The notes beneath the pieces are model-generated. The model was not told where the DNA came from and ran no database searches. It saw only the letters and a list, made by a program, of their open reading frames with translations. A stretch of DNA of 64,000 bases, taken from positions 9,263 through 73,262 of the forward strand of contig JBBBWG010033307.1 in the NCBI GenBank assembly GCA_037176905.1, in the 5' to 3' direction. Of the stretch, positions 50,077 to 61,775 are shown piece by piece. This stretch comes from Azolla pinnata (Eukaryota; Streptophyta; Polypodiopsida; Salviniales; Salviniaceae). Both the position numbers and the translations under genes were made by a program. Numbering within the stretch: position 1 is the stretch's first letter; the number at the start of each line of letters is the position of its first letter.

Positions 50077-51592
50077 CCCTGGCTTTTGATTCGAAGCCTC
50101 AGTAATTAGTCTGAAGAACACGATAGTCAAGACACAAACAGCAATGCAACATCTCTCAGAGGTCTACACAACCACCATATATACAGATATATGTACGAGG
50201 GCAAGAGGTTGAGAGATTACATGCTGGAATTGGGTGCCTTCTGTTTGGATACCTGTATGCAGTTCCTAACACCTTCTAAACTTGGATTCGGAGGTGTTAA
50301 ACACCTTTTCATGTGCTGTTTGCAGTTTATATACTGCAATCTCTCTGAGTAAAAGAGCACATCATAACCGGAAAAGAAAAAAACCAGAAACTTCAGCAGA
50401 CGCCATCCATCTCTACTCTCCACCTACTACATTTCTGCTATTCTAACAGTGAGTTTGGCCTCTACCCTCTACCTACCTCCCCTTGCTCACTTCTGACTAG
50501 TTGTGGAGACTGTGCCGCTTGACAAGGTACGGGAAACTCGCCGAGTCAAGCCTCTACATCTTCACCCTAGGGTGTCAGAAATGGTGCTTATCTATCTTTT
50601 AATCAGTTTAGGTTTCACTCTCGCAAGCAATATAAGCGATCTGTCGTCATTAGAAATCAAGGCTATCTAAAACTGATTTCATGCATGTCGAAACAAATGG
50701 CTTGAAAAATTCTGCATTCATCGTAATGTTCTTTACATCTATGGTCTCTCCGATCGATCATGGTCCTTTTTCTGTTCATGGTAAAGTTACACAGACTCAG
50801 GTGGATTAACACTGTCAAGAACACGCAATCTGTGAATGGCAATCAAGCAAATCATCACATTACTTGATTCTTTCACTACTCAAAAGTGCAATTTGTGCAT
50901 ACTGCCAACTTATCACAAATGGCAGACTAATTTCGTGCTTAATGTGCACTAATTACTAGAAATTGTCGATGGGCTTGCTGTTTGTTATGCTCACTAATTA
51001 ACGAAGCTCATGGACTTGCCAAATGAAAATGGTTTAGGCACAAACCATTTTGTTGGAAAAGAAATTCGTTCCATTCAACTCCTGTAGTAGCTCGAATTCA
51101 GCATCAATTCATGGATCTAGATCTTAGAAACTAGCTGTAACTGTCACTTATGCTTCTGACTTCAGACAATTACAGATATATCCAGCTTCAATCATCCCCT
51201 ACATTCCTGTTGACTGGAAACAATTCACGTATACTCGCAAAAAGTCAAGGATAAATGTGGAGTACGAGGTCCATGTTCTGATCAGAAAACAGATGCCTGA
51301 AATATTATGGAGGAATTTGACCAGAAGCAGCTTCAATTTCTGAGCAATTTGTCCATGGAACGTATGTTTACAAAGATTACCACTAAGGTTACCCAAAAGA
51401 TGTAGTGACTCCAAAAGGTTATGGTGATCACAAATGTTACAGCGAGAAGGAATATTACATTTGCAAGTGTATATCCACGAGGACATCGGTAGTTACATTC
51501 TTAGTTTCAATCCCAGATGCATAGTAGAAACATGCTTCTTGCTTTGGAGGATAACTGAAACTAAGATTGTCAACAAGAATACAGAGGAATCC
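50077..51592. other. Spacer between AIR12-like and OHP2 genes
   Basis: AIR12-like promoter on the left, OHP2 3' region on the right. AT-rich. No gene, RNA or repeat recognised. Confidence 0.6.
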
Positions 51593-54500
51593 TCACTCCA
51601 AATCAGCGATCCCAAGGTTCGACACGATAATTTTCAGCTGATCTACAAAATCAGACCCTGTAGCATATTCAGTAAGCAAGCCGACTGCAATCCCAAACAT
51701 AGCCCACCTGAAATGAAAAAAGAAAACCTTGAAATATGAGTCCTTGATGGATGCAGATTTTCCACTTCATATAAATACACGTTACCAATCTACACACAAT
51801 CATAGATCAATGATTAAAGATTGGGGACACGAAACAATGTGAACACAGGATCCGAACAGAATATAGTATTTCCTATGTTTTTACATAGGCTTGGACCTGT
51901 GGATCTTGATAAAAACACCACGTTATGCTCTACTTCCTGAAGTTCACAGTAATTAACAACAGATACATAGGAATCATAGTTGCAAGTGATCTCTTTATAT
52001 TTTTGCGCCAGCTGAGCTAGCAGATTTGGCCAGCCCTATGAATAAATGGGACCCTTGTGGCTAAATCAAGCTCTTCATAACTCAAGCATCAGGATCTATA
52101 TGCAAGCTCTGCATAAAAACCTGGAGGATGAGTACCATATCCCTTTCTGTTACGAGATAACCTTGTTTATCTGGTTCCATGGGTCAAATTTGGCCTCCTC
52201 TGTAGAACAATCTTTTCTATTCTGTCTGTCTCTCCCTGCTTCACATACCTGAATCCATGATTTGTCCAATAAGCAAATTTTGAGCTCTAGTAAAAGTTAC
52301 TACATTCTCTTCCTTTCTTCTACTCTTCACCACCAACTACATGCTAGCAGAGATTGGCTGAATTTAATTTTCAGATGCATTCTGATTTAGTAGCAGTCAC
52401 GTTCAATTTTAATTTCAGAAAAAATACCTGCGTTTCAGTAATGGGTAAATGCCAATCATAAATCCTGTTACTCCATATACATACATGCCACGGTCATCTA
52501 ACCATCTGTCGGAACGAGGAGAAAGGGCCATAGTTCTTATTCATACATATTTGTATAACTACACATCTGTCCGGAAAGCTTTTCTTGTACAATCTTCTGA
52601 AGAAGAGGCTACGCATGATGGGCATCCGTAAACTATCTCTGTATCTTCTAGCTGGTGATTTTCAACATGGCTTGGCACCTCCCCTTTGGGTCCATTTGAG
52701 AACTACGTATCCATTTAGTCCACCCATTCTTATTTCTGTGCTCTGATGCAAACTTGAACTTGGATCATTACTAGAGAGAGAATGACTTACCAGAATCTCT
52801 TCTTTCCTCACATAAAACTGTTTGGAGATACATCTTTCTACCCTTCCATAATCTCCAGGAGCTGAACATATGTTACAATGAGCACTGCCAATCTGCTGTG
52901 TTCTTCCATACCTTTCTTTATAGTCATACAATTACTGGCAGTACCCTCCAATCATATATACTCTTGAGCTTTATCTCGCAACCTCTGCCAATTTCTGGGT
53001 TCCCTGAACCTCTGTCCGTTCCCAGAAAAAACTAAGTATCTTCCCCTTTCTACCTCTTGCATATACCTTGATTCCATAACCTATGATCACCTTGTGACTT
53101 GCCTTTGAAACGGCTCCATAGATAGCTTACCTGCCTCAAGCATTCAGATGATGAGATCATGACATTGATCTTTGAACACTTTAATTAGCTTGGGAATCAG
53201 ACACCTTAATGAATGGATCTGGAACGATGGCCTTTGAACACCAAAACACACTGTTATGAACTACATCCACTGACAAAACAGAATAGATCATCCATGGCAT
53301 GTTAATTTTCACTCTCAGATCAGATTTTCAGTGAGATTGTAGTGGCCCAAAGTGAATCTGCGCATAATCCCCTCAACTTCTCGACATGCCTCCCCCACAA
53401 TCCAGATCAAAGGAATCAATTGACAAGTAATCATCCCTGAAATTTTGAACAATGTTGGTTATGGCTCCAGATGCATCTGCAACCCTGTGCCCTCAGTTTC
53501 TGGAAAAATTGAAGCAAGTCTCGCACACAATCCAAACCGGAAGTATTAATTAGTATGACAAATGTTGATCCCTCAACATCTGAACCCACGTCATCAGCTA
53601 TAGCTTCAAATGCATTTGCAACGCAATGCCCAGAGATTCGAGTCAAAAACAAAGATGGCAACTAATCATTTCTTATATCTGAACGCATGTCAGTGGCTAT
53701 GGGTCCAAATGCATCTGCAACACAATGTCTGCCAGAATCCAACCAAATCCCCCACACAATTCACATCAAAGGTATTGGTATGATAAAGCAATCATCCCTC
53801 GGAATCTGAACACAAGTTGATGAGTGATTCCCCACTCTTTCATTGTAGATATGCATCTCAAGCTCCCTTGGTAGATGGCCAAACTTTTCCTTTGCAAAAT
53901 TATTCGATGGAAAATTCGTGCCAGATTTGATGGTGCCTTGAAACTCTTTCACCGAGATTCTCTCAGGATAACCGTTCCATGTCTCGCGACCATCAGCTTA
54001 TCGACATTGTTTCGAGAACTCATACACAACAGCAATGGAATTTGTTCTCGGGTGAGACTTCCATTGTAGGATGTGCATATGCTCAAAATATACATGAAAC
54101 CCCGATCTTTGAAACAAAATGGCAGTCAGAGCCTTTCATCGATCGATTCATTTACTCGATCTAAGAAATATGCCACAAACATAGGGAATCGACTGATCGT
54201 AAGAATTGCTGGAAAACAGAATCTTTCAAACCAGAGTCTAGGATCAGCAGTTTCATTCACCAAGAACAAGGACACGATTGCTACGCACCTGCCGTTGTTG
54301 ATCTCATTCTTTGCGTTCCACCCGAAGATCCGGCCCTCTGCAGCTTGGCTCTCGTACTTCCTGTCGAGAAAATACTCTTGCATTTCTTTGGCGCGCTGCC
54401 TCTGATACTCAACAGTGACGGAGGAGGAGGAGGAGGAGGAGGAAGAAGAAGGCGGAGGAGGGGGCGGGCGAGGGGGAGGGGGAGAAGAAGAAGAAGGAGG

Positions 54501-54737
54501 AGAAGGAGGCGTGGGCGATGGCGATGGCGAGATGGCCTCTTTCACGGGGATGGAGGGGCGGCGAATGGGGCCTTCAGGGCCTGCAGAGCATCGGATGGAG
54601 AGGGAGACAGGCGAGAAAGACGAGGACGAAGAAGAAGAGCAACAAGAAGCAGAAGATCTGGGGAAGATGGAGGAAGAAGGCAGGGTAGGGTTGAAGGGAG
54701 CCGGGTTGAGGAGGAGAGACGAAGAGGGGGAAGTCAT
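51593..54737 (-). CDS. OHP2: One-helix protein 2 (OHP2), chlorophyll a/b-binding-like
   Basis: Thylakoid protein that, with OHP1 and HCF244, binds pigment and supports photosystem II D1 assembly. Two exons: 54289-54737 and 51593-51707, separated by a 2581-base intron; 564 nt, 187 aa. Seen: a Ser/Pro-rich chloroplast transit region (MTSPSSSLLLNPAPFNPTLP...); a poly-Pro/poly-Ser linker encoded by GGA/GAA repeats; the OHP2 signature EYQRQRAKEMQEYFLDRKYE; GWNAKNEINNGR split by the intron (Arg150 spans it); then RWAMFGIAVGLLTEYATGSD, the LHC helix 1 type motif with its Glu/Asn and Arg pigment ligands, and FVDQLKIIVSNLGIADLE at the end. An in-frame ATG further upstream (54854) gives an Arg-rich N-terminus; the ATG at 54737 looks more like a transit-peptide start. 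Confidence 0.93.
53330..53830. repeat. Degenerate four-copy repeat in OHP2 intron
   Basis: Phrases such as CCCACACAATTCACATCAAA (with variants CCACAATCCAGATCAAAGG and CACACAATCCAAACCGGAAG), AATCATCCCT and CAAATGCATCTGCAACACAA recur about every 110-125 bases. Copies are strongly diverged. Confidence 0.75.
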
Positions 54738-54890
54738 GGCGATGAAGAAAGCAAGCGAAGGCGGTCTGCGGCGATGGGGGGCGGGGAGGGGGCGAGCTAT
54801 GGCGATCTCTCTGCGTCTTCTTCTGCGTGCTGCAGATGATCGAACGTGGAGCATCTGTCTGCCCCTTATCCTTCGTCTTCACCATCGCCG

Positions 54891-55125
54891 CCGCTCTCAC
54901 CATCGTCACCATCGTCACCATCGTCACCATCGCCACCATCGTCACCATCGCCACCATCGTCACCATCGCCACCATCGTCACCATCGTCACCATCGTCACC
55001 ATCGTCACCATCGCCACCATCGTCACCATCGCCACCATCGCCACCATCGCCACCATCGCCACCATCGCCACCATCGCCACCATCGCCACCATCGTCATCA
55101 CCATCATCACCATGACCACCGCCAC
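54891..55125. repeat. CACCATCGT/CACCATCGC nine-base array upstream of OHP2
   Basis: About 26 units of nine bases, alternating between two variants (T or C at the last position), beginning about 155 bases upstream of the OHP2 ATG. Because the unit is a multiple of three, long frames (His-Arg, Pro-Ser, Ile-Val-Thr, Gly-Asp) arise in all readings and are not genes. Confidence 0.93.
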
Positions 55126-55861
55126 CACCATCATCATCATCATCCTCACCGTCGTCGTGATCAAAGGTCCCCAACTAGTCTCAGGTCTTTTGGATAAACA
55201 AGTTTCCCATTGATCCCATTGGATAACCGAGATCGAACTAGCCTTACATTGGTTCAATAAGGGTTATGCCTATGATATACCCCTTCAATCGAAGAGTAGT
55301 GCCGAAAACAGCTCGATCCCCGTCTTCATCTTCTTTTCTTTGGAGAGAAGATCCCATCCATTAGTTATACAAAGACACAACCTCAGTAGTGAGCTGTATA
55401 AAAGGGTCCGCTTATGAAAATTAAGCCGCTGAGTTTGAGCAACAAACTATGTCTCCTCTGATGCCATCAAACCATCCTCATAGTGTATGTAATTATTTAG
55501 GTTTGGGCTTCCCGAGTTGACTCCACTAGGGAAGGATAATTTCCTCCGATACCTTTGTGCACCCGCTCTTCCAGATCATCGTCCACAAGCTTATTCCATT
55601 TAGTGGCGCCCCCTGCCTCTTTCAATTCCTCAAAATATTTCCTGGTTTGGATCGTATCCCTGACCGTCGAATTCGGAGGAGGGTCTTCAAAGTCTGTTCG
55701 GATCCGGAAGTTTTCGCTCGAAAGCGAAACTTACCTTTTGTTCTCTTTGTTTTTTTTGTAAAGCGAACAACTAGAGCAGAATTGAGCTGGACGAGGTTCT
55801 TTTGGGCGGGCGGCGGTGATGATTCCAGCACATGGATCGGGGGGCAAAACAGAACACTACT

Positions 55862-56040
55862 TCATCGATCCATCGACTGGTCGATCGATCGATCAAATGA
55901 TCGATCCATCGACCAATCAAACGATCGATCCATCGAACGATCGAACGATCGATCCATCGACCGATCGAACGACCGATCAAACGATCGATCCATCGACCGA
56001 TCGAACGACCGATCAAAAGATCGATCGATCCATCGATTGA
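55862..56040. repeat. GATCGATCCATCGA-type array
   Basis: About 180 bases built from GATC, GATCGATCCATCGA, CGAACGATCGAACGA and CGACCGATCGAACGACC pieces. Higher-order units of about 30-60 bases repeat. The array is nearly palindromic throughout (GATCGATC), so single strands could fold back. Confidence 0.85.
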
Positions 56041-57633
56041 ACAATCCGTTCACACGCATCGCATCATCACACGGATCGATCCGTTCACACGCATCGCATC
56101 ACAGATGGGCCAAGACGGACAAAAGGCCCAAGTGTGAAACCTGAGTCGCGGTCCGACGAAATTAGGGTTTCCCCTGTTCGTCTTCATCGCCATAAATCCT
56201 TCCTTCCTTCCCGTGCTCCATCGCCATCGCCATCGCCATCGCCATCGCCTGCACAGCCCTTAAGAGCGCCTTCCCGACGCATCTCAGCCTTGGCTCGCCT
56301 GCGCTCTGCACACACAGACTGCTCTTGCTTCTCTGTGTGCCCCGCTGCGGCGATCAAAGCTGCGTCCCCTGCCCCATGGGAGGTCATCGAGTCATAGCTG
56401 TGCCACAAAGAGATCCGACTCGGAATGCGCCGCAGGGCGGGAGGCTTCCTCCCCCCCTGCCGCATCCTCGCCGCCCCTTCCCAAACTCTTGCGCTTAGAG
56501 TCCTGTCTGTCCGTCTGTCTGCAGCATCGGGATGATTCTGCGCAATAGGAGGCGGCGAGGAAATCCTTCCCCAAGCAAAAGAAGGACCACGTTTGTTGTT
56601 CCATTGCCTGTGTCGGGAGAGAGGAGCGGAACGTTGAGCGATTCTGTGGATTCTTTGCGTTTTTTTTTGCCCTAGGCCGAGCGTCGTGCTTCGTAAGGAA
56701 AGAAGCGACGTGGTATTCCGCGAGAAAGGTTCCAGACGCGGCACACATCCCCCGCCCCACGGTGGGGATGCGTGATGGGCATAGATTCAACATCCTTTGT
56801 CTGTTTCGACGAGGATGAAGAGGAAGCTCGTCGCTGATGAATGGCGGAAGCTGTGCCATCCATGGCGATGGCATCTCTACAGATCACGGTCCAGCTGCTG
56901 TGATATGCATAGAAGCAGCGTAGACATGGATACACGAAATCACTCACTGACCCACTTGTATATTGCCTTCAGGAAGTAGTTCTGTTGGCTGCATCCTGTC
57001 ATGGAGCAGCACCACTGCAGAAACCATGGGTGCAATGATCCATACATCATTTTGAAGATGGTAAGGAAAGCATTAGTTTAACAGAGATGTTCCGGAGGGT
57101 TCACAAGATCAACTGAACACACATACCTGTTCCCAACATGCTGAAAAATGTAGGAAGATTTGACGCTAGTATGGGATTAGATCACTTTAAACTCTTTTGA
57201 GGTCTGAAATTGAATCCTCTAAGCTGCAAGTTTCTGAGATGTTGGAGGGGAATGTGAACCTAGAAAGGTAAAAAAATGCTTCGGGTTAAATGGAGACCTA
57301 GCCATCAATTGAGATATTGACGGTGCACTATATGCAAAACCGATGAATTGCCAATTAAGAAGATATCTTTGATTATGCATACCAACAGACGCTGTTGACC
57401 CCATCGACAATGTAAATTTAGACGTAAGATTTGAGCTCAACAGTGAAGTGTACATTTTGAACGACACAAAGCTTGGAGAAAATGCCACCTACTGTTCATT
57501 ACAAACATTTGTACCTGTACTGGTGGCACGCCCACATTGATAGTTGGCACGCCGTCTCATCACAAAGTTTGCCACAAAGTTTGCTCTAATTTTAGCAAAA
57601 ATTAACGACACTCTTCAAATTCAGCTTTTTCCT

Positions 57634-58375
57634 CACACTTCGATCAAGCTTAATCTGCCCATCCAATCAAGTCTGTGTATATACTAAACGTCATCCAGCC
57701 ATTAAATTAAATGAAAAAACAGGTTTGTCAGGAATGACGATACATTTAGATAAAATATGGTTGTGGTTAATGTCAAGTTATCCGTATATATCAACATCCA
57801 GGTAGAGAACATACCTGAGTAATCCTTTCAGAAGCTCAAAATTTGTTTTGGCATTTAAGTACATGCGGAATTAGTGTACAAGTTTTGCAATAATGAGAAC
57901 GGGGAGTGGAGTATGAGATGTGTATCCGTTGAAGTGGCTTGTCTGACAGCTGATACAACAAAACATGCATTTCAACATTCGCTAGCAAGATCAGCAAACC
58001 CCACACTTCGATCAAGCTTAATCTGCCCATCCAATCAAGTCTGTGTATATACTAAACGTCATCCAGCCATTAAATTAAATGAAAAAACAGGTTTGTCAGG
58101 AATGACGATACATTTAGATAAAATATGGTTGTGGTTAATGTCAAGTTATCCGTATATATCAACATCCAGGTAGAGAACATACCTGAGTAATCCTTTCAGA
58201 AGCTCAAAATTTGTTTTGGCATTTAAGTACATGCGGAATTAGTGTACAAGTTTTGCAATAATGAGAACGGGGAGTGGAGTATGAGATGTGTATCCGTTGA
58301 AGTGGCTTGTCTGACAGCTGATACAACAAAACATGCATTTCAACATTCGCTAGCAAGATCAGCAAACCCCACACT
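57634..58375. repeat. Perfect tandem duplication of 368 bp
   Basis: Copy 1 is 57634-58001 and copy 2 is 58002-58369, with the first bases of a third unit (CACACT) to 58375. I see no base difference between copies. Each copy contains, on the minus strand, a possible exon with an acceptor (TTGTTGTATCAG) and a donor (CAG/GTATGTTC), lying downstream of the PPR stop, so it may be a duplicated 3' UTR exon. Confidence 0.93.
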
Positions 58376-58409
58376 AAAGCCATTTCGAACATCAAGTGAA
58401 CGGGATAAC

Positions 58410-60122
58410 TCAAGCAAGTGGTATCTGTTTTTTATCACGTTCAATTCTGCAGGCATTCATAAAGGTCTCCGATATAACCACGTTGGGTATGAATGGCATT
58501 GTATCGATACAATCCTCTGCCTCCACCATAAGAGATGCCCGTCCAAACAGATCTACCATACACCCATAGTGCTCGATAGAAGGAAGAATATTATAATCCT
58601 TCCCCATCAACCGGAAAATATGGCATGCATCCTTGATGAGGCCTGAGCGGCTGCAGGCATTGAAAAGGCTCGTAAATGTAATCTCATCTGGCCTCTGACC
58701 TTCCTCTCGCATTTGATGAAACGCATCAAGAGCATCTTTTCCACGGCCATGTTGTGCATATACAGCAATTATAGCATTCCATAACACTAAGTCCCGTACA
58801 TTCATATCATCGAAAACCCATCTTGCACTCTCCACGTTCATACATTTTCCATACATGCTAATGAGAGAAGTTGCTACGGCCACATTAGAGCAAAGTCCAC
58901 AATTGATTATCGAGCTGTGAACAAGTTGCCCTTCCTCTACAGCTTCTAGATTTCCACATGCAGCAAGAACAGAAAGAAACGTGAATTCGTTTGGTTGGAC
59001 ATGGCTCGAAAGCATCTGTTTGTACAGCTGAAGAGCTTGCCGAGGATGTTGCACATGAGCTCCGATGATAGACGTCCATGAAACAATATTTCGGGATTGC
59101 ATTTTCTCGAATACTGCACATGCATTGGCGACATTACCACATTTCCCATACATATCTATTAGTGCATTTTGAATGACAATGTCAGAAAAGAAACCGCTGC
59201 CCACAATTTCGGCATGGATAGCCTCACCATGCACCAAAAAGCTAGGACTGTTACATGCACCAAGTATACTCGAAAATGTGATGGCATTCGGTTCAACATC
59301 ATTTTCCCTCAATTGTTGAAACAGCATGAGCGTTTTCTTGCTATCTCCATGCTGGGCATGAACCAATATAATAGCATTCCAAGCTGCAATGTCCTTATGC
59401 TGAATCTTCTCAAACACAAACAAAGCATCTTCTTTAGTCTTGCATTTCCCATACATAATGACGAGAGACGTTCCCACAACGGCATCAATATCAAGCCCAT
59501 TAAGAACTGCACTGGCATGGATCTGTTCCCCTTCTTCAGCATGGCTTGGGTTCAAACAAGTGGCAAGAATCGTACTAAAAGTGTATGCGTTCGGTTCTAC
59601 ACCCTCTGTAACCATCTTTCGGAAAAGATTGCGAGCCTCGTCGAGTCTCCTATGATGTATATACGCTGAGATGATAATGGTCCACGAGAACACATTCGGC
59701 TCATCTAGGCAATCATCGAACACGAACTGCGCCGCTTCGAGGTCGCCGCATTTGCCGTACATTTCCATGAGGAAATTACATGCGTAGGTATCTTCTTCGT
59801 AGCCATTCACGAGCATATGCTGATGGAGGAAACGGCCAGCGGGGAGGGAATTGGCATGAGTGCAGCTCTTGATGAGAACCACGAGGGTCTCGGGATCGAG
59901 CTCGAGGCTCTGCGCGTCCAGAAGGCTCACCGCCTCTTTCAAGAGCTTCAGCGTATGCTTAGATCGGTGCGCCAGGAATTCATGTTCTTGGGCACGTTTC
60001 TTGGGAATCTGCCGGCTGAGAAACCCTAAGGACCTCCGGTACTTGGGCTCCTCGTTAGCACAGTCAGGGCGATCAAGAGCTAGGGCGTGGAGGGGGAAAC
60101 AGGGCTCGTACCTGAGGAGCAT
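58410..60122 (-). CDS. PLS-type pentatricopeptide repeat protein, short E-region
   Basis: Intronless, 570 aa, predicted organellar RNA-binding protein. Seen: N-terminal region rich in Arg and Leu that may target an organelle (MLLRYEPCFPLHALALDRPD); then about a dozen P, L and S motifs (LMEMYGKCGDLEAAQFVFDD, VFSWTIIISAYIHHRRLDEA, GVEPNAYTFSTILATCLNPS, NALIDMYGKCGNVANACAVF). The C-terminal part (LFNACSRSGLIKDACHIFRL...IEHYGCMVDLFGRASLMVEA) leads into an E1-like start and stops at QIPLA. There is no full E2 or DYW domain. Repeats read MYGKCG, while the other PPR gene here reads MYAKCG or MYARCG, so the two are not a recent local duplication. ATG at 60122 is the first in frame. Confidence 0.92.
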   Translation of the reverse strand: MLLRYEPCFPLHALALDRPDCANEEPKYRRSLGFLSRQIPKKRAQEHEFLAHRSKHTLKLLKEAVSLLDAQSLELDPETLVVLIKSCTHANSLPAGRFLHQHMLVNGYEEDTYACNFLMEMYGKCGDLEAAQFVFDDCLDEPNVFSWTIIISAYIHHRRLDEARNLFRKMVTEGVEPNAYTFSTILATCLNPSHAEEGEQIHASAVLNGLDIDAVVGTSLVIMYGKCKTKEDALFVFEKIQHKDIAAWNAIILVHAQHGDSKKTLMLFQQLRENDVEPNAITFSSILGACNSPSFLVHGEAIHAEIVGSGFFSDIVIQNALIDMYGKCGNVANACAVFEKMQSRNIVSWTSIIGAHVQHPRQALQLYKQMLSSHVQPNEFTFLSVLAACGNLEAVEEGQLVHSSIINCGLCSNVAVATSLISMYGKCMNVESARWVFDDMNVRDLVLWNAIIAVYAQHGRGKDALDAFHQMREEGQRPDEITFTSLFNACSRSGLIKDACHIFRLMGKDYNILPSIEHYGCMVDLFGRASLMVEAEDCIDTMPFIPNVVISETFMNACRIERDKKQIPLA

Positions 60123-61775
60123 CGTTGACTGTCTGTCGTCCGCTCACCTGCATCGCCATGGCATCGAGCTCAGACCGCCATAGCCACCATTTCTATCCAC
60201 TGCACTAGTACAGAAAATGTTCTATTTTTATGTCGAAAATCGTTCATGCAAAACTGGGGAGTTTTAACGCCCACTAAAATTGAAAAATCTTACAGATTTT
60301 TAGGCCGAGTTTTCTCTCTCGCTAAAGATTTAAGACCGATTGAATTAGATTACGAAGTCATTAACTCCTGTTAATCGAAAATACGGTAAGGGAATCGAGC
60401 AATAAACAACAACGGGAAGTAGGAATCAAATGGTAAATAGTTGTAAGGAAGATCATGAATCAAAGACCATGAGAAGAAATAGGTGGTAAGCAAAGGATAG
60501 AATTGATTCACAAGGATCCATTAGGAATTAAGCGATTAGCGATAAAAGTAGGTGTCGATTGTAATTGCTAATTTTTAGTGGGCATTAAAATGTAATTAAT
60601 AAATTTTATAAGGAGTTCTTTTGGTGACTTCCCCTATGCAATCATTTCTGTGAAAATGTTGTTGTCGTTGTCATGGAAATGTTATTGGAGATGGGGTATT
60701 GAATCAACTAGTCGAATCTCTCGAGTCTACCCGATTGTCGCTGGAGTCATGGAAATGTTATTGGAGATTTGATCGTCGACACGGCAGATTGTCGCTGGAG
60801 TCTACCCGATTTGATCATCGAGAGCAGATCATCTCTGTAGATCTGATTCTCCAACATTTGATACCAAAACAGGAGAAAAAAGATGCAAACCAACGCAAAT
60901 TTGGTACCAATCAGAGCACAATATGCAGACATCATTAGACTTCACAGATCAGACAGTTTACCAAATCATTACCAAAGACTAACAAGCTCTTTATCCACAA
61001 TCACAAGACACGACACATTGAGCTCAACAAGAAGGAATCCGAGTTCTGTATCATTCCAAATCAATTCAAAAGCAACCTTCTGCAGCACCACAGATACATC
61101 GCAAACATGTTTTTGCATTGTAAGAATCCCACTATGAACACTTTACATGAGAATCATCCACAGATCAAATGAGGATAGTATAGGCATATATGAGTTTTCC
61201 CTATACAAAAGAAAAACAAAAGCCTCCTCGACACAGCAGCTTAGGCTGTGCAGATTCCAAGTTATGGAAGGTATGGTTGGGATGGAAACATTTAAATACT
61301 GTACGAAGTTCTGAAAATGGCCAAGACCCAAGCTTAGCAGGTGGAAACTGCGGTAAACCTGAACAAATTGTCTAGATTTACCAGCATTCTGGCATTGCTT
61401 GCAAAGGAAACAATACAGAGCATGCAGTGGATGTACGGTCCCGTTCAGGCCCTTGTTAATGTCCAAATCCCCGAGCCATGATCCCAAAGCTAAGCTCAGG
61501 CCCTCAGAATCTTTCGACTACGCCGAGCTCGATCATTATGCTCAAGGATTTGAACACATTTCACATCAACAAGGAACGTGAACACGGGCCGTGCATATAA
61601 CTGCAGCCACCACTGTGTCAAGGTTTTGGATGTGGCATCTATCCAGACTCCAGCATCTAGTGAAACCACTAAAAGGAAGTAGCACAGTGCAACCATCACT
61701 GCACCATGGTTGTTTAGACCCTCAACATCGAATAACGATGAATCAAATACATGCTGAGAACCCCGCCAAATGAAG
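60123..61775. other. Spacer between PPR and UPF1 genes
   Basis: Contains the second MITE-like copy, a short duplicated stretch at 60670-60815 (GTCATGGAAATGTTATTGGA twice; ATTGTCGCTGGAGTC twice), and from about 61140 onward probably the UPF1 3' UTR. No gene recognised. Confidence 0.6.
60244..60645. mobile_element. Second MITE-like copy, diverged
   Basis: The left end (TTTTAACGCCCACTAAAATT) is the rough inverted complement of the right end (AATTTTTAGTGGGCATTAAA). The right end matches the right end of the 43456-43904 element (GTAATTTCTAATTTTAACAAGCATTAAAATG type wording) with many differences. Ends are approximate. Confidence 0.5.

Larger units (their letters stand above)
54738..58409. other. 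Repeat-rich spacer between OHP2 and the second PPR gene
   Basis: No gene supported. Contains the CACCATCGT array, a GATCGATC-type array (55862-56040), a short (CCATCG)n run at about 56218-56248 and the 368-base perfect tandem duplication (57634-58375). The stretch 56134-56980 has a higher GC content and overlapping open frames on both strands, but no frame has domain-like sequence or credible splice structure. Confidence 0.55.

Noticed and set aside
54415-55257. His-Arg, Pro-Ser and Gly-Asp repeat proteins upstream of OHP2
   Set aside because: All six frames are open because the unit is nine bases; no non-repeat domain is attached.
55400-56150. Possible gene in the plus-strand frame 55557-56144
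   Set aside because: The larger part is the GATC-type array (Asp-Arg-Ser-Ile repeats); the remainder has no domain.
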